Position numbers and translations under genes: made by a program. Positions 53,363 through 63,079 of a DNA stretch of 64,000 nucleotides are shown in pieces. The stretch is from Candidatus Kapaibacterium sp. (GTDB lineage: Bacteria > Bacteroidota > Ignavibacteria > Kapaibacteriales > JAEUSM01): positions 310,001-374,000 of the forward strand of contig JAEUSM010000006.1 in NCBI GenBank assembly GCA_016788785.1, read 5' to 3'. The notes under the pieces are model-generated. The model was not told the origin of the DNA. It saw only the letters and a list, made by a program, of their open reading frames with translations, and searched no databases. The number at the start of each line of letters is the position of its first letter. Position 1 is the stretch's first letter.

Positions 53363-55636
53363 ATGGAATTAGAACAAGTAGAATCGATGTATTCTGAAGT
53401 AGAAGTAACTGAAACCGTAGCAAAAGATCTTGGTTTGACGGCTTCAGAATATCAAATGATTGTCTCAATTTTAGGACGAGTTCCCACATATACAGAGCTT
53501 GGAATCTACAGCGTTATGTGGTCAGAACATTGTTCTTATAAAAATTCTATTCTCCAATTGAAAACCTTACCTCGAGATGGTGATAAGCTGTTAGTCTCTG
53601 CTGGTGAAGAAAATGCAGGTGTTATTGATATTGGTGATGGTTATGGAATAGCCTTTAAAATTGAATCTCACAATCACCCATCTGCAGTTGAGCCATTTCA
53701 AGGAGCTGCTACTGGAGTTGGTGGTATTCTACGAGATATCTTCACAATGGGTGCAAGACCAATTGCCGCACTCAATTCCCTACGATTTGGTGAATTAAAT
53801 ACTGATAGAACTCGCTTTTTAGTCAAAGGAGTAGTAAAAGGTATCTCTCATTATGGAAATTGTTTCGGTGTTCCTACCGTTGGTGGAGAAATATATTTTG
53901 ATGATTGTTATTCCGACAATCCATTGGTAAATGCCATGGCAGTTGGTATCGTCAAATCTGATGGAATAGCATCTGCAATTGCAAAAGGAAACGGAAATTC
54001 CGTCTATATTTTGGGAAGTCGCACAGGTCGTGATGGTATTCACGGAGCTTCTCTTCTTGCATCTCGTGAATTTGACGAAAAAACCGAAGATATGCGACCA
54101 ACTGTTCAAGTTGGCGACCCATTCGCTGAAAAACTACTTTTAGAAGCAACCTTAGAACTTATTCAATCAGGTTCAATCGTTGGTATACAAGATATGGGTG
54201 CTGCAGGAATTTCTTGCTCTACTGCAGAGATGAGTGCTAAGGGAGAATCAGGAATGGAAATCAATCTCGACTTGGTTCCATTGCGTGAAGCTGATATGAG
54301 TGCGTATGAAATTATGCTATCTGAATCCCAAGAACGTATGTTAGCAGTGATACATCATGGTAAAGAAGCAATTGTAGAAGCTATTTGCGAAAAATGGGAT
54401 GTTCAATGTACAAAAATTGGCGTTGTTACAGATCAACCAATCTTAAATTTCCGTCGACATGGAAAATTAGTGGCTCAACTTCCTGCTGAATCATTAGTGT
54501 TAGGTGGTGGTGCACCAGTATACAAACGAGAAACTGCAGTTCCAACATATTTTGAGCAAACAAGAAACTTTGATACTTCAATTGAAAACAAAAAAATATC
54601 CGATTCTGGAGTTCCAGATACTAAAGATACCTTACTTTCATTACTGAAAACAGCTACTGTTACTTCAAAAAAATGGGTCTATGAACAATATGACTCTCAA
54701 GTTGGTACTAATACTGTGTTCCGAACAGAAGGCGATGCAGCTGTACTTCGTTTAAAAGAATTACCAAATAAAGGTATAGCCGTTTCTACAGATTGCAATA
54801 GCCGATTTACCTATTTAGACCCATACAAGGGTGGTATGATTGCTGTATGCGAATCTGCTCGAAACATCGTATGTGTTGGAGCTGAACCAGTTGGTATTAC
54901 GAACTGTTTGAACTTCGGTAATCCATACAATCCTGAAGTGTACTACCAATTTTCGGAAGCTATTCGTGGTATTGGTGATGCTTGTCGTGGATTGAATACT
55001 CCGGTGACTGGTGGAAATGTTAGTTTCCATAATGAATCTCGTAATTTCGCAGTCTATCCAACACCAACAATTGGAATGTTGGGTATTGTACACGATTTGG
55101 AAAAAACAATTGGCAATGGATTTGTGAATGAACACGATGTGGTAGTTCTTATCGGACCAAATCGAAGTGAAATTGGGGGTTCTGAGTTTATGAAGTTACA
55201 CTATGGTGTTGTTTCTGGTAACTGTCCTCATATTGACCTCCAAGAAGAAATCAATCTTCAGAAAGTCGTATACCAAGCAATTCAACAAGGATTATTAAAT
55301 TCAACTCATGACTGTTCTGAGGGTGGTTTAGCTGTTGCATTAGCAGAAAAATCTATAAATTCTCATGGTAATTTAGGGATGCTCCTTACTAATAACACCG
55401 AGCTAACAATTGGGCAGTTTTTTGGTGAATCTCAAAGCAGGGTTATTGCTTCATTGACTGAAGATTCATTGGAAAAACTGAACTTACTTGCGAACGAATT
55501 CAATATTCCAGTGACAATTTTAGGGAGAGTTATTCCTGAAAAATTCTCTATTGTTGGAAACTTTACTATCCCAGTCGACGAATTACGATCAGTATACTTC
55601 CGTAGTTTTGAAGATAAAATGAATGGCAACAATTAA
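53363..55636 (+). CDS. purL: Phosphoribosylformylglycinamidine synthase subunit PurL (short form)
   Basis: FGAM synthase II of purine synthesis, 757 aa, the short form that needs separate PurQ and PurS. Landmarks are GIYSVMWSEHCSYKNS near 47-62, IESHNHPSAVEPFQGAATGVGG near 100-120, GIQDMGAAGISCSTAEM near 273-290, and the second-half repeats NCLNFGNP and VTGGNVSFHNE near 515-555. The duplicated AIRS-like fold is complete. No purQ or purS is within the window, so they must be elsewhere. It overlaps the Rieske gene by 14 bases. Confidence 0.96.
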   Translation: MELEQVESMYSEVEVTETVAKDLGLTASEYQMIVSILGRVPTYTELGIYSVMWSEHCSYKNSILQLKTLPRDGDKLLVSAGEENAGVIDIGDGYGIAFKIESHNHPSAVEPFQGAATGVGGILRDIFTMGARPIAALNSLRFGELNTDRTRFLVKGVVKGISHYGNCFGVPTVGGEIYFDDCYSDNPLVNAMAVGIVKSDGIASAIAKGNGNSVYILGSRTGRDGIHGASLLASREFDEKTEDMRPTVQVGDPFAEKLLLEATLELIQSGSIVGIQDMGAAGISCSTAEMSAKGESGMEINLDLVPLREADMSAYEIMLSESQERMLAVIHHGKEAIVEAICEKWDVQCTKIGVVTDQPILNFRRHGKLVAQLPAESLVLGGGAPVYKRETAVPTYFEQTRNFDTSIENKKISDSGVPDTKDTLLSLLKTATVTSKKWVYEQYDSQVGTNTVFRTEGDAAVLRLKELPNKGIAVSTDCNSRFTYLDPYKGGMIAVCESARNIVCVGAEPVGITNCLNFGNPYNPEVYYQFSEAIRGIGDACRGLNTPVTGGNVSFHNESRNFAVYPTPTIGMLGIVHDLEKTIGNGFVNEHDVVVLIGPNRSEIGGSEFMKLHYGVVSGNCPHIDLQEEINLQKVVYQAIQQGLLNSTHDCSEGGLAVALAEKSINSHGNLGMLLTNNTELTIGQFFGESQSRVIASLTEDSLEKLNLLANEFNIPVTILGRVIPEKFSIVGNFTIPVDELRSVYFRSFEDKMNGNN

Positions 55637-56711
55637 TTCATTTGAATCTTTACGCTCAATTGATTCGCAACAACTTCCACTTTCTCAAGCTTTTACTCTT
55701 CTTTCGGAATGGTATACAGAACAATATGTGTTTGATGAAGAAATCAAACACATTTTTTCTAACCAATGGAATTTCCTTTGTTTAGAGCAAAAAATACCTC
55801 TCAAAGGTTCTTTTACAGTTCTTCAATATCTTCATCATCCTGTTATTGCTGTACGTGATCGATCTAATTCGATAAAGGTTTACTACAATGTCTGTCGACA
55901 TCGAGGTGGTCCTTTGGCTTATGAAGATGGAATAGCAACTACCAATGTGTTACAGTGTCAATATCATGGTTGGACATACATGCTTGATGGGTCACTGCGT
56001 GGTGTACCACAATTTGATAAAGTAGATTTGTTTGACAAAAAAGATTTTGGGTTGATTGAAATTCCTTCAATTGTTGTTAATTCAATGGTTTTTATTTGCT
56101 TTGGCGAACCAATTGACGAAATCCCAACAATCATTTCTACATTAGACCAAAAACTTCCTGAACAGTATTTTTCGTCCAAACGATTTCATTCATCAGTTGA
56201 ATATATTGTGGATTGTAATTGGAAAGTTTATGCAGATAATTATTTGGAAGGATACCATATACCGTTGGTTCATCCCACGTTGAATACGATGCTTTCATAC
56301 CGAAACTACAAGGTTGAATCAAATTCGGAATATGTTTTGCAACACTCACCAATAACCAATTCCGATGAAAATGACTTAGCATTATACTATTTCGTCTATC
56401 CTTCGATGATGTTGAATATTTTACCCGGTAGATTACAAACGAATGTGATAATTCCTATCGAAACAAATCAATGTAAGGTCATTTTTGACTATTATTACGA
56501 TGAAGAGATGTTTGAACTAAACCAAGAATATATTCTCGAAGATATACGTTTTGCTTATGAAGTGCAAAAGGAAGATGCAACAATTTGCAAAGCAGTCTTC
56601 AAAGGTCTATCTTCAAGTGCATATTCCAAAGGCAGATTTTCCGTTGAAACCGAATCGGGTGTGTATGCATTCCAACAGTGGTATCGACAACAAATGTGCT
56701 TTCTTAAATAA
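55623..56711 (+). CDS. Rieske non-haem iron oxygenase (alpha-subunit-like)
   Basis: Aromatic-ring-hydroxylating-dioxygenase-type protein of 362 aa. The Rieske 2Fe-2S ligands are C91-x-H93 (VCRHRGGP) and C112-x-x-H115 (QCQYHGW). The catalytic domain has the bridging Asp and two His ligands in DNYLEGYHIPLVHP (about 205-218). A C-terminal VQKEDATICKAV segment is typical of choline/carnitine-monooxygenase-like members. The substrate is unknown. Family members hydroxylate or demethylate small organic molecules. The start lies within the 3' end of purL, and no reductase partner is nearby. Confidence 0.9.
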   Translation: MATINSFESLRSIDSQQLPLSQAFTLLSEWYTEQYVFDEEIKHIFSNQWNFLCLEQKIPLKGSFTVLQYLHHPVIAVRDRSNSIKVYYNVCRHRGGPLAYEDGIATTNVLQCQYHGWTYMLDGSLRGVPQFDKVDLFDKKDFGLIEIPSIVVNSMVFICFGEPIDEIPTIISTLDQKLPEQYFSSKRFHSSVEYIVDCNWKVYADNYLEGYHIPLVHPTLNTMLSYRNYKVESNSEYVLQHSPITNSDENDLALYYFVYPSMMLNILPGRLQTNVIIPIETNQCKVIFDYYYDEEMFELNQEYILEDIRFAYEVQKEDATICKAVFKGLSSSAYSKGRFSVETESGVYAFQQWYRQQMCFLK

Positions 56712-56743
56712 TACCAACAACGACATATAACAAAAACTATACT

Positions 56744-59290
56744 ATGAATTCTCGAGAAATACGACAATCTTTTTTAGATTTTTTCAAAGAAAAAAACCAT
56801 ACAATTGTGCCATCTGCACCTGTAATTCCTCATGGTGACCCAACATTGCTGTTCACCAATGCTGGTATGAATCAATTCAAAGATGTGTTTTTAGGAACTG
56901 GTTCGCGTCCATACACTCGATGTGCTGATACTCAAAAATGTATTCGAGTTTCTGGCAAACATAATGATTTGGAAGAAGTTGGTTATGACACCTACCACCA
57001 TACATTTTTTGAGATGTTGGGGAATTGGAGTTTTGGAGATTACTACAAAAAAGAAGCAATTGCATGGTCTTGGGAATTATTAACTACTGTTTGGAAATTA
57101 CCCAAAGACCGACTTCATGCGACCGTATTTAGAACTGATGATGAAGCATACGAAATTTGGAAACAGTATTTACCCGAGACACAAATTCATCGTTGTGATG
57201 AAAAAGACAATTTTTGGGAAATGGGCGAAACTGGACCTTGTGGACCTTGCTCAGAAATTCATTACGACAGAACTCCCGACAAAAGTGGTGCTTCATTGGT
57301 CAATGCAGGGTCACCAGATGTTATAGAAATCTGGAACAATGTCTTTATAGAATTTAATAGAACTGCAGACGGTACTTTAGAAGAATTAGCTGCTAAACAT
57401 GTTGATACGGGTATGGGATTCGAACGAATTACTGCTGTTTTACAACAAAAAGATTCGAATTATGATACAGATATTTTTGAACCAATGTTATCTTTTTTGT
57501 CAAAACAATCTGGTAAAACGTATCAAACGACTTTAGAAGACCCTTCGAGCATTGCAATGCGAGTAATCGCAGATCATATCCGTACATTAGCATTTTCAAT
57601 AGCTGATGGTGCTATTCCTGGTAATGATGGTAGAGGGTATGTGTTACGTCGTATCATTCGAAGAGCCTCAAAATATGCACGGAATCTTGGATTCACCAAA
57701 CCTATTCTTTTCTCGTTAGTTCCTATTCTTACTAATCAAATGGGAGATATTTTCCCAGAAATTCGTGAGCAAGAATCTTTAATCCAAAAAATCATCCTTC
57801 GTGAAGAAGAAAGCTTTTTGCAAACATTGGAACGTGGTTTAGAGCGTTTTTCTGAAGTTATTTCCACTCTTCCACAACATTCTACTATTTCTGGTGCTTC
57901 TGCATTTTTGCTGTATGACACGTTTGGTTTTCCGTTAGATTTGACTACGTTATTAGCCAAAGAAAAAGGATTTACTGTCGATGAGATAGGTTTTGAAAGT
58001 TTGATGAAAGAGCAAAAAGAACGATCACGTGCAGCAAGAGTAAGTACTACAATTGAAGCGACTAAAGAACAATCTGAGTATACAACTACTTTTGATGGTT
58101 ATAACCAAACTGAAATTGAAGCGACTGTTTTGTATGTTAAAGACAATACATTTATCACCAATCATACACCGTTTTATGTAGAAATGGGAGGACAGTTAGG
58201 TGATAGTGGATTGGTTTCCGTGAATGGAAATTCGTTTAAAATTGATTCGACGCAAAAAAGTGGAAATGCAATCATACATATAGCTTCACAAGAATTAGAT
58301 ATTGTTCAAGGTGAAACAGTGCTTTTGTCCATAGATGAACAACGTCGCAATCATATTCAACGAAATCATTCTGCAACACATCTACTTCATGAATCATTGC
58401 GAAGAATTTTGGGAACCCATGTTCAACAATCTGGTTCGTTGGTACATCCTGACTACCTTCGATTTGACTTTTCACATTATCAAAAAGTATCACCGGAAGA
58501 ATTGCAAGATATTGAGGAAATGGTGAACGCAAAAGTAATGGAATCTATTCAACAAGTGACATTGGAATTACCAATTGAAGAAGCCTCTAAAGTATCTGGA
58601 GTCAAAATGTTTTTTGGTGATAAGTATTCCGATACTGTCAGAGTTGTCATCTTTGATGAAAATTTTTCTGCAGAATTTTGTGGAGGAACTCATGTGAAAA
58701 ACTCCTCAGAAATTGGTCTTTTTAAGATAGTTTCCGAAGCATCTATTGCCTCTGGAGTTCGTCGAATCGAAGCAGTAAGTGGCATTGGTTCACAAAAACT
58801 ATTCAAACAAATTTCCTCTACTCTTTCAGAAAAAGCCGTTGAAATTTCACGTTTGCATGACGTCATCAAAACTTACGAAAAAGAGATTTCTTCATTTCAT
58901 GTGCAGATGATAGCAAATTCTTTTGGGGAATTAGTTCAAAATGCAACGCATATTGGTTCGACAAAATTTGTGTTGCAACAAATTCCTGATGATATCTCAA
59001 TGGAACAATTACAACAATTAGGTGATAAACTTCGAAATGCCCTTGGTTCCAATGGAATTGGTGTTTTGCTGACAATCCAAGAAAAATCGAAAGCAATGAT
59101 GGTGGGAGTTGTTACTGACAATCTATTGCCTACGATAAAAGCTGGAACTGTGGTCAATGCATTGGCGGAATTTATTGCTGGCAAAGGTGGAGGGAAACCA
59201 CATTTGGCTACTGCTGGTGGAAAAGATTTGGCAAACTTACCAATACTGTTTACGAACGCACAACAAAAAATCAAAGATTTATTAGCATAA
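56744..59290 (+). CDS. alaS: Alanyl-tRNA synthetase
   Basis: Class II aminoacyl-tRNA synthetase of 848 aa. The catalytic domain has TNAGMNQFKDVFLG (about 33-46), motif 2 with HHTFFEMLGNWSFGDY (about 84-99), and GRGYVLRRIIRRA (about 297-309). The editing domain zinc ligands are HSATHLLH (about 542-549) and the CGGTHV set near 646. A coiled-coil and C-Ala oligomerisation domain ending in GGGKPHLATAGG complete the enzyme. Length is near the usual 850-880. purD begins one base after its stop. Confidence 0.97.
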   Translation: MNSREIRQSFLDFFKEKNHTIVPSAPVIPHGDPTLLFTNAGMNQFKDVFLGTGSRPYTRCADTQKCIRVSGKHNDLEEVGYDTYHHTFFEMLGNWSFGDYYKKEAIAWSWELLTTVWKLPKDRLHATVFRTDDEAYEIWKQYLPETQIHRCDEKDNFWEMGETGPCGPCSEIHYDRTPDKSGASLVNAGSPDVIEIWNNVFIEFNRTADGTLEELAAKHVDTGMGFERITAVLQQKDSNYDTDIFEPMLSFLSKQSGKTYQTTLEDPSSIAMRVIADHIRTLAFSIADGAIPGNDGRGYVLRRIIRRASKYARNLGFTKPILFSLVPILTNQMGDIFPEIREQESLIQKIILREEESFLQTLERGLERFSEVISTLPQHSTISGASAFLLYDTFGFPLDLTTLLAKEKGFTVDEIGFESLMKEQKERSRAARVSTTIEATKEQSEYTTTFDGYNQTEIEATVLYVKDNTFITNHTPFYVEMGGQLGDSGLVSVNGNSFKIDSTQKSGNAIIHIASQELDIVQGETVLLSIDEQRRNHIQRNHSATHLLHESLRRILGTHVQQSGSLVHPDYLRFDFSHYQKVSPEELQDIEEMVNAKVMESIQQVTLELPIEEASKVSGVKMFFGDKYSDTVRVVIFDENFSAEFCGGTHVKNSSEIGLFKIVSEASIASGVRRIEAVSGIGSQKLFKQISSTLSEKAVEISRLHDVIKTYEKEISSFHVQMIANSFGELVQNATHIGSTKFVLQQIPDDISMEQLQQLGDKLRNALGSNGIGVLLTIQEKSKAMMVGVVTDNLLPTIKAGTVVNALAEFIAGKGGGKPHLATAGGKDLANLPILFTNAQQKIKDLLA

Positions 59291-59291
59291 A

Positions 59292-60575
59292 ATGAATATA
59301 CTTTTACTTGGTTCTGGTGCAAGAGAACATGCTCTTGCTGTATCAATACTTCGGTCGACATCAACATCAACGTTACACTGTATTCCAGGTAATCCTGGCA
59401 TTGCTTCAATTGCAACATGTCATTCAATCGACGTAACCAATGAATCGATTTTGGCTTTTTGTCTAGAACATTCTATTGCTTTTGTTGTTGTTGGACCTGA
59501 ACAGTATTTGGAGCAAGGAATTGCAGATGTATTACGTGATAATTCAATAGCAGTCTTTGGTCCCTCTCAAGCAGCGGCAATGTTAGAAACATCTAAATCT
59601 TTCTCAAAAGATTTTATGAAAAAACATTCAATACCAACTGCACGATATGCGAATTTTGACAGTACACAGTTAGTGGATGCTAGTGATTTTTTACATTCGT
59701 TATCGACGCCAATAGTTATTAAAGCTGATGGGTTAGCCGCTGGAAAAGGAGTTATCATTGCTCAAACGAAACAAGAAGCTCAAGAGACTATCGCTCAGAT
59801 GTTTTCGGGAAAATTTGGAAAAGCAAGTTCAAAAATTGTGATAGAAGAATTTTTAAATGGTGTTGAAATTTCAGTTTTTGCAATATGTGATGGTAATGAC
59901 TTTGTACTCCTTCCAGCTGCCCAAGATCACAAACGAATATTAGAAAATGATAAAGGTAAAAATACTGGTGGAATGGGTTCGTATGCACCAACTCCTTTTG
60001 CTACAAAAGAAATAATGCAACAAATCTCTGAAAACATTGTTGCTCCAACATTACAAGGGATGAAAAACGCTGGAACTCCATTTATTGGGTGTCTATTTGT
60101 AGGTTTGATGATTGTTGATTCCAAACCGTATGTTATTGAATACAATGTACGTTTCGGCGACCCAGAAACGCAATCTGTTTTAACGCTTTTACAAGGTGAT
60201 GTTGCACGTTTGTTATACTCTGCAACTAAAGGCTCAATTGACAAAGAAACCATTTCCATTAGTTCTGGATATGCGTCTACTGTTGTGTTAGCCTCAAAAG
60301 GATACCCTGATGAATTTGAAAAGGGTAAAGTCATTTCTGGATTAGACGCTATAAAACCTGAAAATGTACAAATCTTTCATGCAGGTACTACAACGAAAGA
60401 TGGCTCAGTTGTCACAAATGGTGGTAGAGTAGTAAGTGTTACATCGTATGCTCCAACGTTAGAGGAATCCTTGGAAAAAGCATATCAAGGTGTTCAACAA
60501 ATTCAGTACGAAAATAAGGTCTATAGACAAGATATTGGATTGAAAGGAGTGAATCAATTAAAACTTATTTCCTAA
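59292..60575 (+). CDS. purD: Phosphoribosylamine-glycine ligase PurD
   Basis: Second step of purine synthesis: joins glycine to phosphoribosylamine with ATP. It has 427 aa, as usual. The N-terminal domain begins NILLLGSGAREHALA (2-16). The ATP-grasp core contains VIKADGLAAGKGVIIA (about 139-154), the GARS signature in YNVRFGDPETQ (about 280-290), and a C-terminal domain with SGYASTVVLASKGYP. It is separated from alaS by one base and placed two genes after purL, so purine genes are scattered but partly linked. Confidence 0.97.
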   Translation: MNILLLGSGAREHALAVSILRSTSTSTLHCIPGNPGIASIATCHSIDVTNESILAFCLEHSIAFVVVGPEQYLEQGIADVLRDNSIAVFGPSQAAAMLETSKSFSKDFMKKHSIPTARYANFDSTQLVDASDFLHSLSTPIVIKADGLAAGKGVIIAQTKQEAQETIAQMFSGKFGKASSKIVIEEFLNGVEISVFAICDGNDFVLLPAAQDHKRILENDKGKNTGGMGSYAPTPFATKEIMQQISENIVAPTLQGMKNAGTPFIGCLFVGLMIVDSKPYVIEYNVRFGDPETQSVLTLLQGDVARLLYSATKGSIDKETISISSGYASTVVLASKGYPDEFEKGKVISGLDAIKPENVQIFHAGTTTKDGSVVTNGGRVVSVTSYAPTLEESLEKAYQGVQQIQYENKVYRQDIGLKGVNQLKLIS

Positions 60576-60618
60576 TCAATCGTCATTGCGTTTGTTCATT
60601 ACCAACGCAAATAACATT

Positions 60619-61545
60619 ATGAAGATTGCCATTACAGGTGGCGCAGGTTTTATTGGTTCTCACATTGTAGATTCGTATATTCAACAAGGGCACACTGTTG
60701 TCGTATTGGATAATTTTTCTTCAGGAAGCAGGGCAAATATTCATCCAAAAGCTTCAGTTATTGAAATTGACATAACTTCACCAGAGCTCATTTCTATCTT
60801 TGAAAAAGAACAATTCGATGTTGTCAATCATCATGCTGCTCAGTTAAATTTACGTGTTTCGACGGAAAAACCAACGTTTGATGCAACTGTCAATATCTTG
60901 GGTACCATAAATGTTTTAGAAGCTGCTGGAAAATCTGGTTCTGTTTCTCAATTCATTTTTGCATCTACTGGTGGAGCATTGTATGGTGAATTTACGGGAC
61001 AGTATTTTACTGAAGAGGATGAAGTTTCGCCTCAAGCTCCCTATGGAATATCGAAACTTTCTGCTGAATATTATGTAAAGTATTTTGCAAAAAAATATGG
61101 CTTTATTTATTCCATTCTTCGTTACACAAATGTTTATGGACCTCGTCAAAATGCCAAAGGTGAAGCTGGAGTTGTTTCAATTTTCATCAATACAATTTTG
61201 GATAACAAAAAGCCAACTATCAACGGATTAGGTAATCAAACAAGAGATTACGTATTTGTTGCTGATATTGCCTCTGTAAACACATTACTTTTGACATATA
61301 AAGAGAATATAACACTTAATATATCTTGCGAAGTCGAGACATCCGTCAATGATATATATAAAGAAATACAAATAGCAACAGTTTCGAACATTGAACCAAA
61401 TTTTGGTACTCCAATTCCTGGTGAAGTAATGAGAAGCTCTTGTTCAAATTCGAAACTTAAAACAATTTTTTCTTGGTCTCCATCTACGACACTAAATGAT
61501 GGAATCCAACAAACTGTAGAATTTTTTGTGTCGCAACGACAGTAG
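60619..61545 (+). CDS. NAD-dependent epimerase/dehydratase (UDP-sugar 4-epimerase-like)
   Basis: Extended SDR of 308 aa. I chose the ATG at 60619; a TTG at 60586 would add eleven residues without conserved sequence. The NAD-binding motif is ITGGAGFIGSH at 5-15. The catalytic Ser/Thr-Tyr-Lys set is in ASTGGALYGE (about 116) and PYGISKLSAEYYVK (about 143-156). YTNVYGPRQ and NGLGNQTRDYVFVADIA are typical of the GalE/WbpP group. It probably makes a nucleotide sugar for envelope polysaccharides, and the exact epimerisation is unknown. Confidence 0.92.
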   Translation: MKIAITGGAGFIGSHIVDSYIQQGHTVVVLDNFSSGSRANIHPKASVIEIDITSPELISIFEKEQFDVVNHHAAQLNLRVSTEKPTFDATVNILGTINVLEAAGKSGSVSQFIFASTGGALYGEFTGQYFTEEDEVSPQAPYGISKLSAEYYVKYFAKKYGFIYSILRYTNVYGPRQNAKGEAGVVSIFINTILDNKKPTINGLGNQTRDYVFVADIASVNTLLLTYKENITLNISCEVETSVNDIYKEIQIATVSNIEPNFGTPIPGEVMRSSCSNSKLKTIFSWSPSTTLNDGIQQTVEFFVSQRQ

Positions 61546-61572
61546 TTTTCTGTCAGAAATTAGGTTTATACA

Positions 61573-62310
61573 ATGACAAGTGGCAATTATTTAGTATTCG
61601 ATATCGAAACAGTCGCAAGACCGATTGAAGAATTTGATGCGTCACAACAAGAGTATTTGCTTCGTGGTGCTACCACTGAAGAAGAAATACAACAAAAAAT
61701 CTCCCAATTTGCATTATCTCCATTTACCGGAAAAATTGCATCAATTGGGTTATTGTACATGTCCATGTTCAATGAAGAATGGAATGAAATCAAAATTGGT
61801 TCCTATACTTTAGACGAGTCAATGGCTGATGGTGAAGAAAGAATTGGGATTTTACCCTTAACTGGTGCTGAGGTGAAGTATTACAATGAAAAAACCCTTT
61901 TAGAAAACTTTTGGGAAATTTTCAAAAAATCTAACCCACATCTAATTTCCTTTAATGGTAGAAATTTTGATTCCCCATTTTTAATGCTTCGATCCGGTAT
62001 TTTGGGAGTTCGACCAACTCGAAATCTTATGGAAGGTACTAAATTCAATTACCCTCATCATTATGATTTGATTGATGAACTAAGTTTTTATATGAATGAT
62101 CGTATCGGTGCTGCGAGAAAGTTTAATTTAGATTTTTATACAAAAGCTTTTGGAATTGAATCTCCAAAAACTAAAGAAGTGAATGGTTCAATGGTTACTG
62201 AATTATTCTTTCAAGGTAAAATTGAAGAAATTGCTGATTACTGCCTAAAAGATATTCGTGCTACATGGGAATTGTTCCTAAAATGGCAAAAGTATTTACA
62301 GTTTAACTAA
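61573..62310 (+). CDS. 3'-5' exonuclease, PolB-like DEDDy type
   Basis: RNase H-fold exonuclease of 245 aa resembling the stand-alone exonuclease domain of B-family polymerases. Exo I is FDIETVA with D10 and E12, Exo II NGRNFDSPF with D near 132, and Exo III YCLKDIRATW, whose Tyr and Asp (about 222 and 226) define the DEDDy class. A middle segment SFNGRNFD...YHYDLIDELSFY matches uncharacterised ribonuclease-H-like proteins common in Bacteroidota. A strong terminator follows. The role in repair or nucleic-acid trimming is inference. Confidence 0.88.
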   Translation: MTSGNYLVFDIETVARPIEEFDASQQEYLLRGATTEEEIQQKISQFALSPFTGKIASIGLLYMSMFNEEWNEIKIGSYTLDESMADGEERIGILPLTGAEVKYYNEKTLLENFWEIFKKSNPHLISFNGRNFDSPFLMLRSGILGVRPTRNLMEGTKFNYPHHYDLIDELSFYMNDRIGAARKFNLDFYTKAFGIESPKTKEVNGSMVTELFFQGKIEEIADYCLKDIRATWELFLKWQKYLQFN

Positions 62311-62313
62311 AAC

Positions 62314-62343
62314 AAAAAAATCCTTCTTCGGAAGGATTTTTTT
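62314..62343. terminator. Bidirectional intrinsic terminator with cUUCGg loop
   Basis: The stem TCCTTC/GAAGGA (62321-62326 with 62331-62336) closes a TTCG tetraloop with the stable C-G closing pair. It has seven A upstream (62314-62320) and seven T downstream (62337-62343). The stop of the minus-strand gene (62342-62344) lies in the T run, so convergent transcripts share one terminator. Confidence 0.93.
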
Positions 62344-63079
62344 ATGTCGATAACCCACTATTTTTTGCTTCAATGTCTCGAAGTTCAGAATAATTTTTCT
62401 TCCAATCGATCGAACCATGCGTTTCCCAAGCAACAATAGGAATATGATTTTTTTCCGCTAATTGACGTAATAACCTTTTTTCACACTCTATACTTCTGTG
62501 AAATTGAAATGGATTTCTAAACTTTTCATCATGTAATTGTGGATACATCGAATCGTTTTTCTGAATTAATAGTTCTAATTCTTTACCTCTTTGAAACATT
62601 CTCTGTAAAAATGGCAATGAAAATGGTAAAATTTCTTTTCGATGTTCACTATCATTTCGAACCCATTTAGCCCAGTCAAATCCATATGAAAAATCATGCA
62701 AATACTGAAAACGTATGGATGAACATTTTCCAAACAATTCCAAAAGTGAAATATAGGTATGAACATATTCGGAAAGAAACATTTCTTGTTCATTGCTTGG
62801 AAACTGACAAATTTGTTCCAATAAGTAAATCAAAATATAATCCTTATCCCAAAAGATATTGTTGGGAAAATGTAATAATTCCTTTTTGACAAGTATTGTT
62901 ATCGAATCTATGAATAGATGTAGTTGCACTGTTTGAATTTTCTGAAAATATTCAAATTGTTCTTCAAAGGAAGTACAAATATTCTTAAGGGGATTCAAAG
63001 TAAGAACATCTCCTCCACAATGATAGTGCATCATTGTATCCAAAGCACGAATCTTCGGGTGAATTTGTACAAAACTCAT
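62342..63079 (-). CDS. Unrecognised protein coupled to UbiA
   Basis: A 245-aa protein from the ATG at 63079, whose ATGA overlaps the UbiA stop by 4 bases; the longer frame to 63136 lies inside the UbiA gene. It is mostly helical and rich in aromatic residues and His, without signal peptide or membrane span. Distinct patches are MMHYHCGGDVL (about 16-26), a centre with YLHDFSYGFDWAKWV (about 126-140), and the C-terminal IPIVAWETHGSIDWKKNYSEL. I recognise no family. The overlap suggests function together with the prenyltransferase, either in quinone or prenyl-lipid metabolism (inference). Confidence 0.75.
   Translation of the reverse strand: MSFVQIHPKIRALDTMMHYHCGGDVLTLNPLKNICTSFEEQFEYFQKIQTVQLHLFIDSITILVKKELLHFPNNIFWDKDYILIYLLEQICQFPSNEQEMFLSEYVHTYISLLELFGKCSSIRFQYLHDFSYGFDWAKWVRNDSEHRKEILPFSLPFLQRMFQRGKELELLIQKNDSMYPQLHDEKFRNPFQFHRSIECEKRLLRQLAEKNHIPIVAWETHGSIDWKKNYSELRDIEAKNSGLST

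Noticed and set aside
58936-59427. 163-codon open frame antisense to alaS and purD
   Set aside because: It lies entirely opposite two well-supported genes and shows no motif; open antisense frames are common here.
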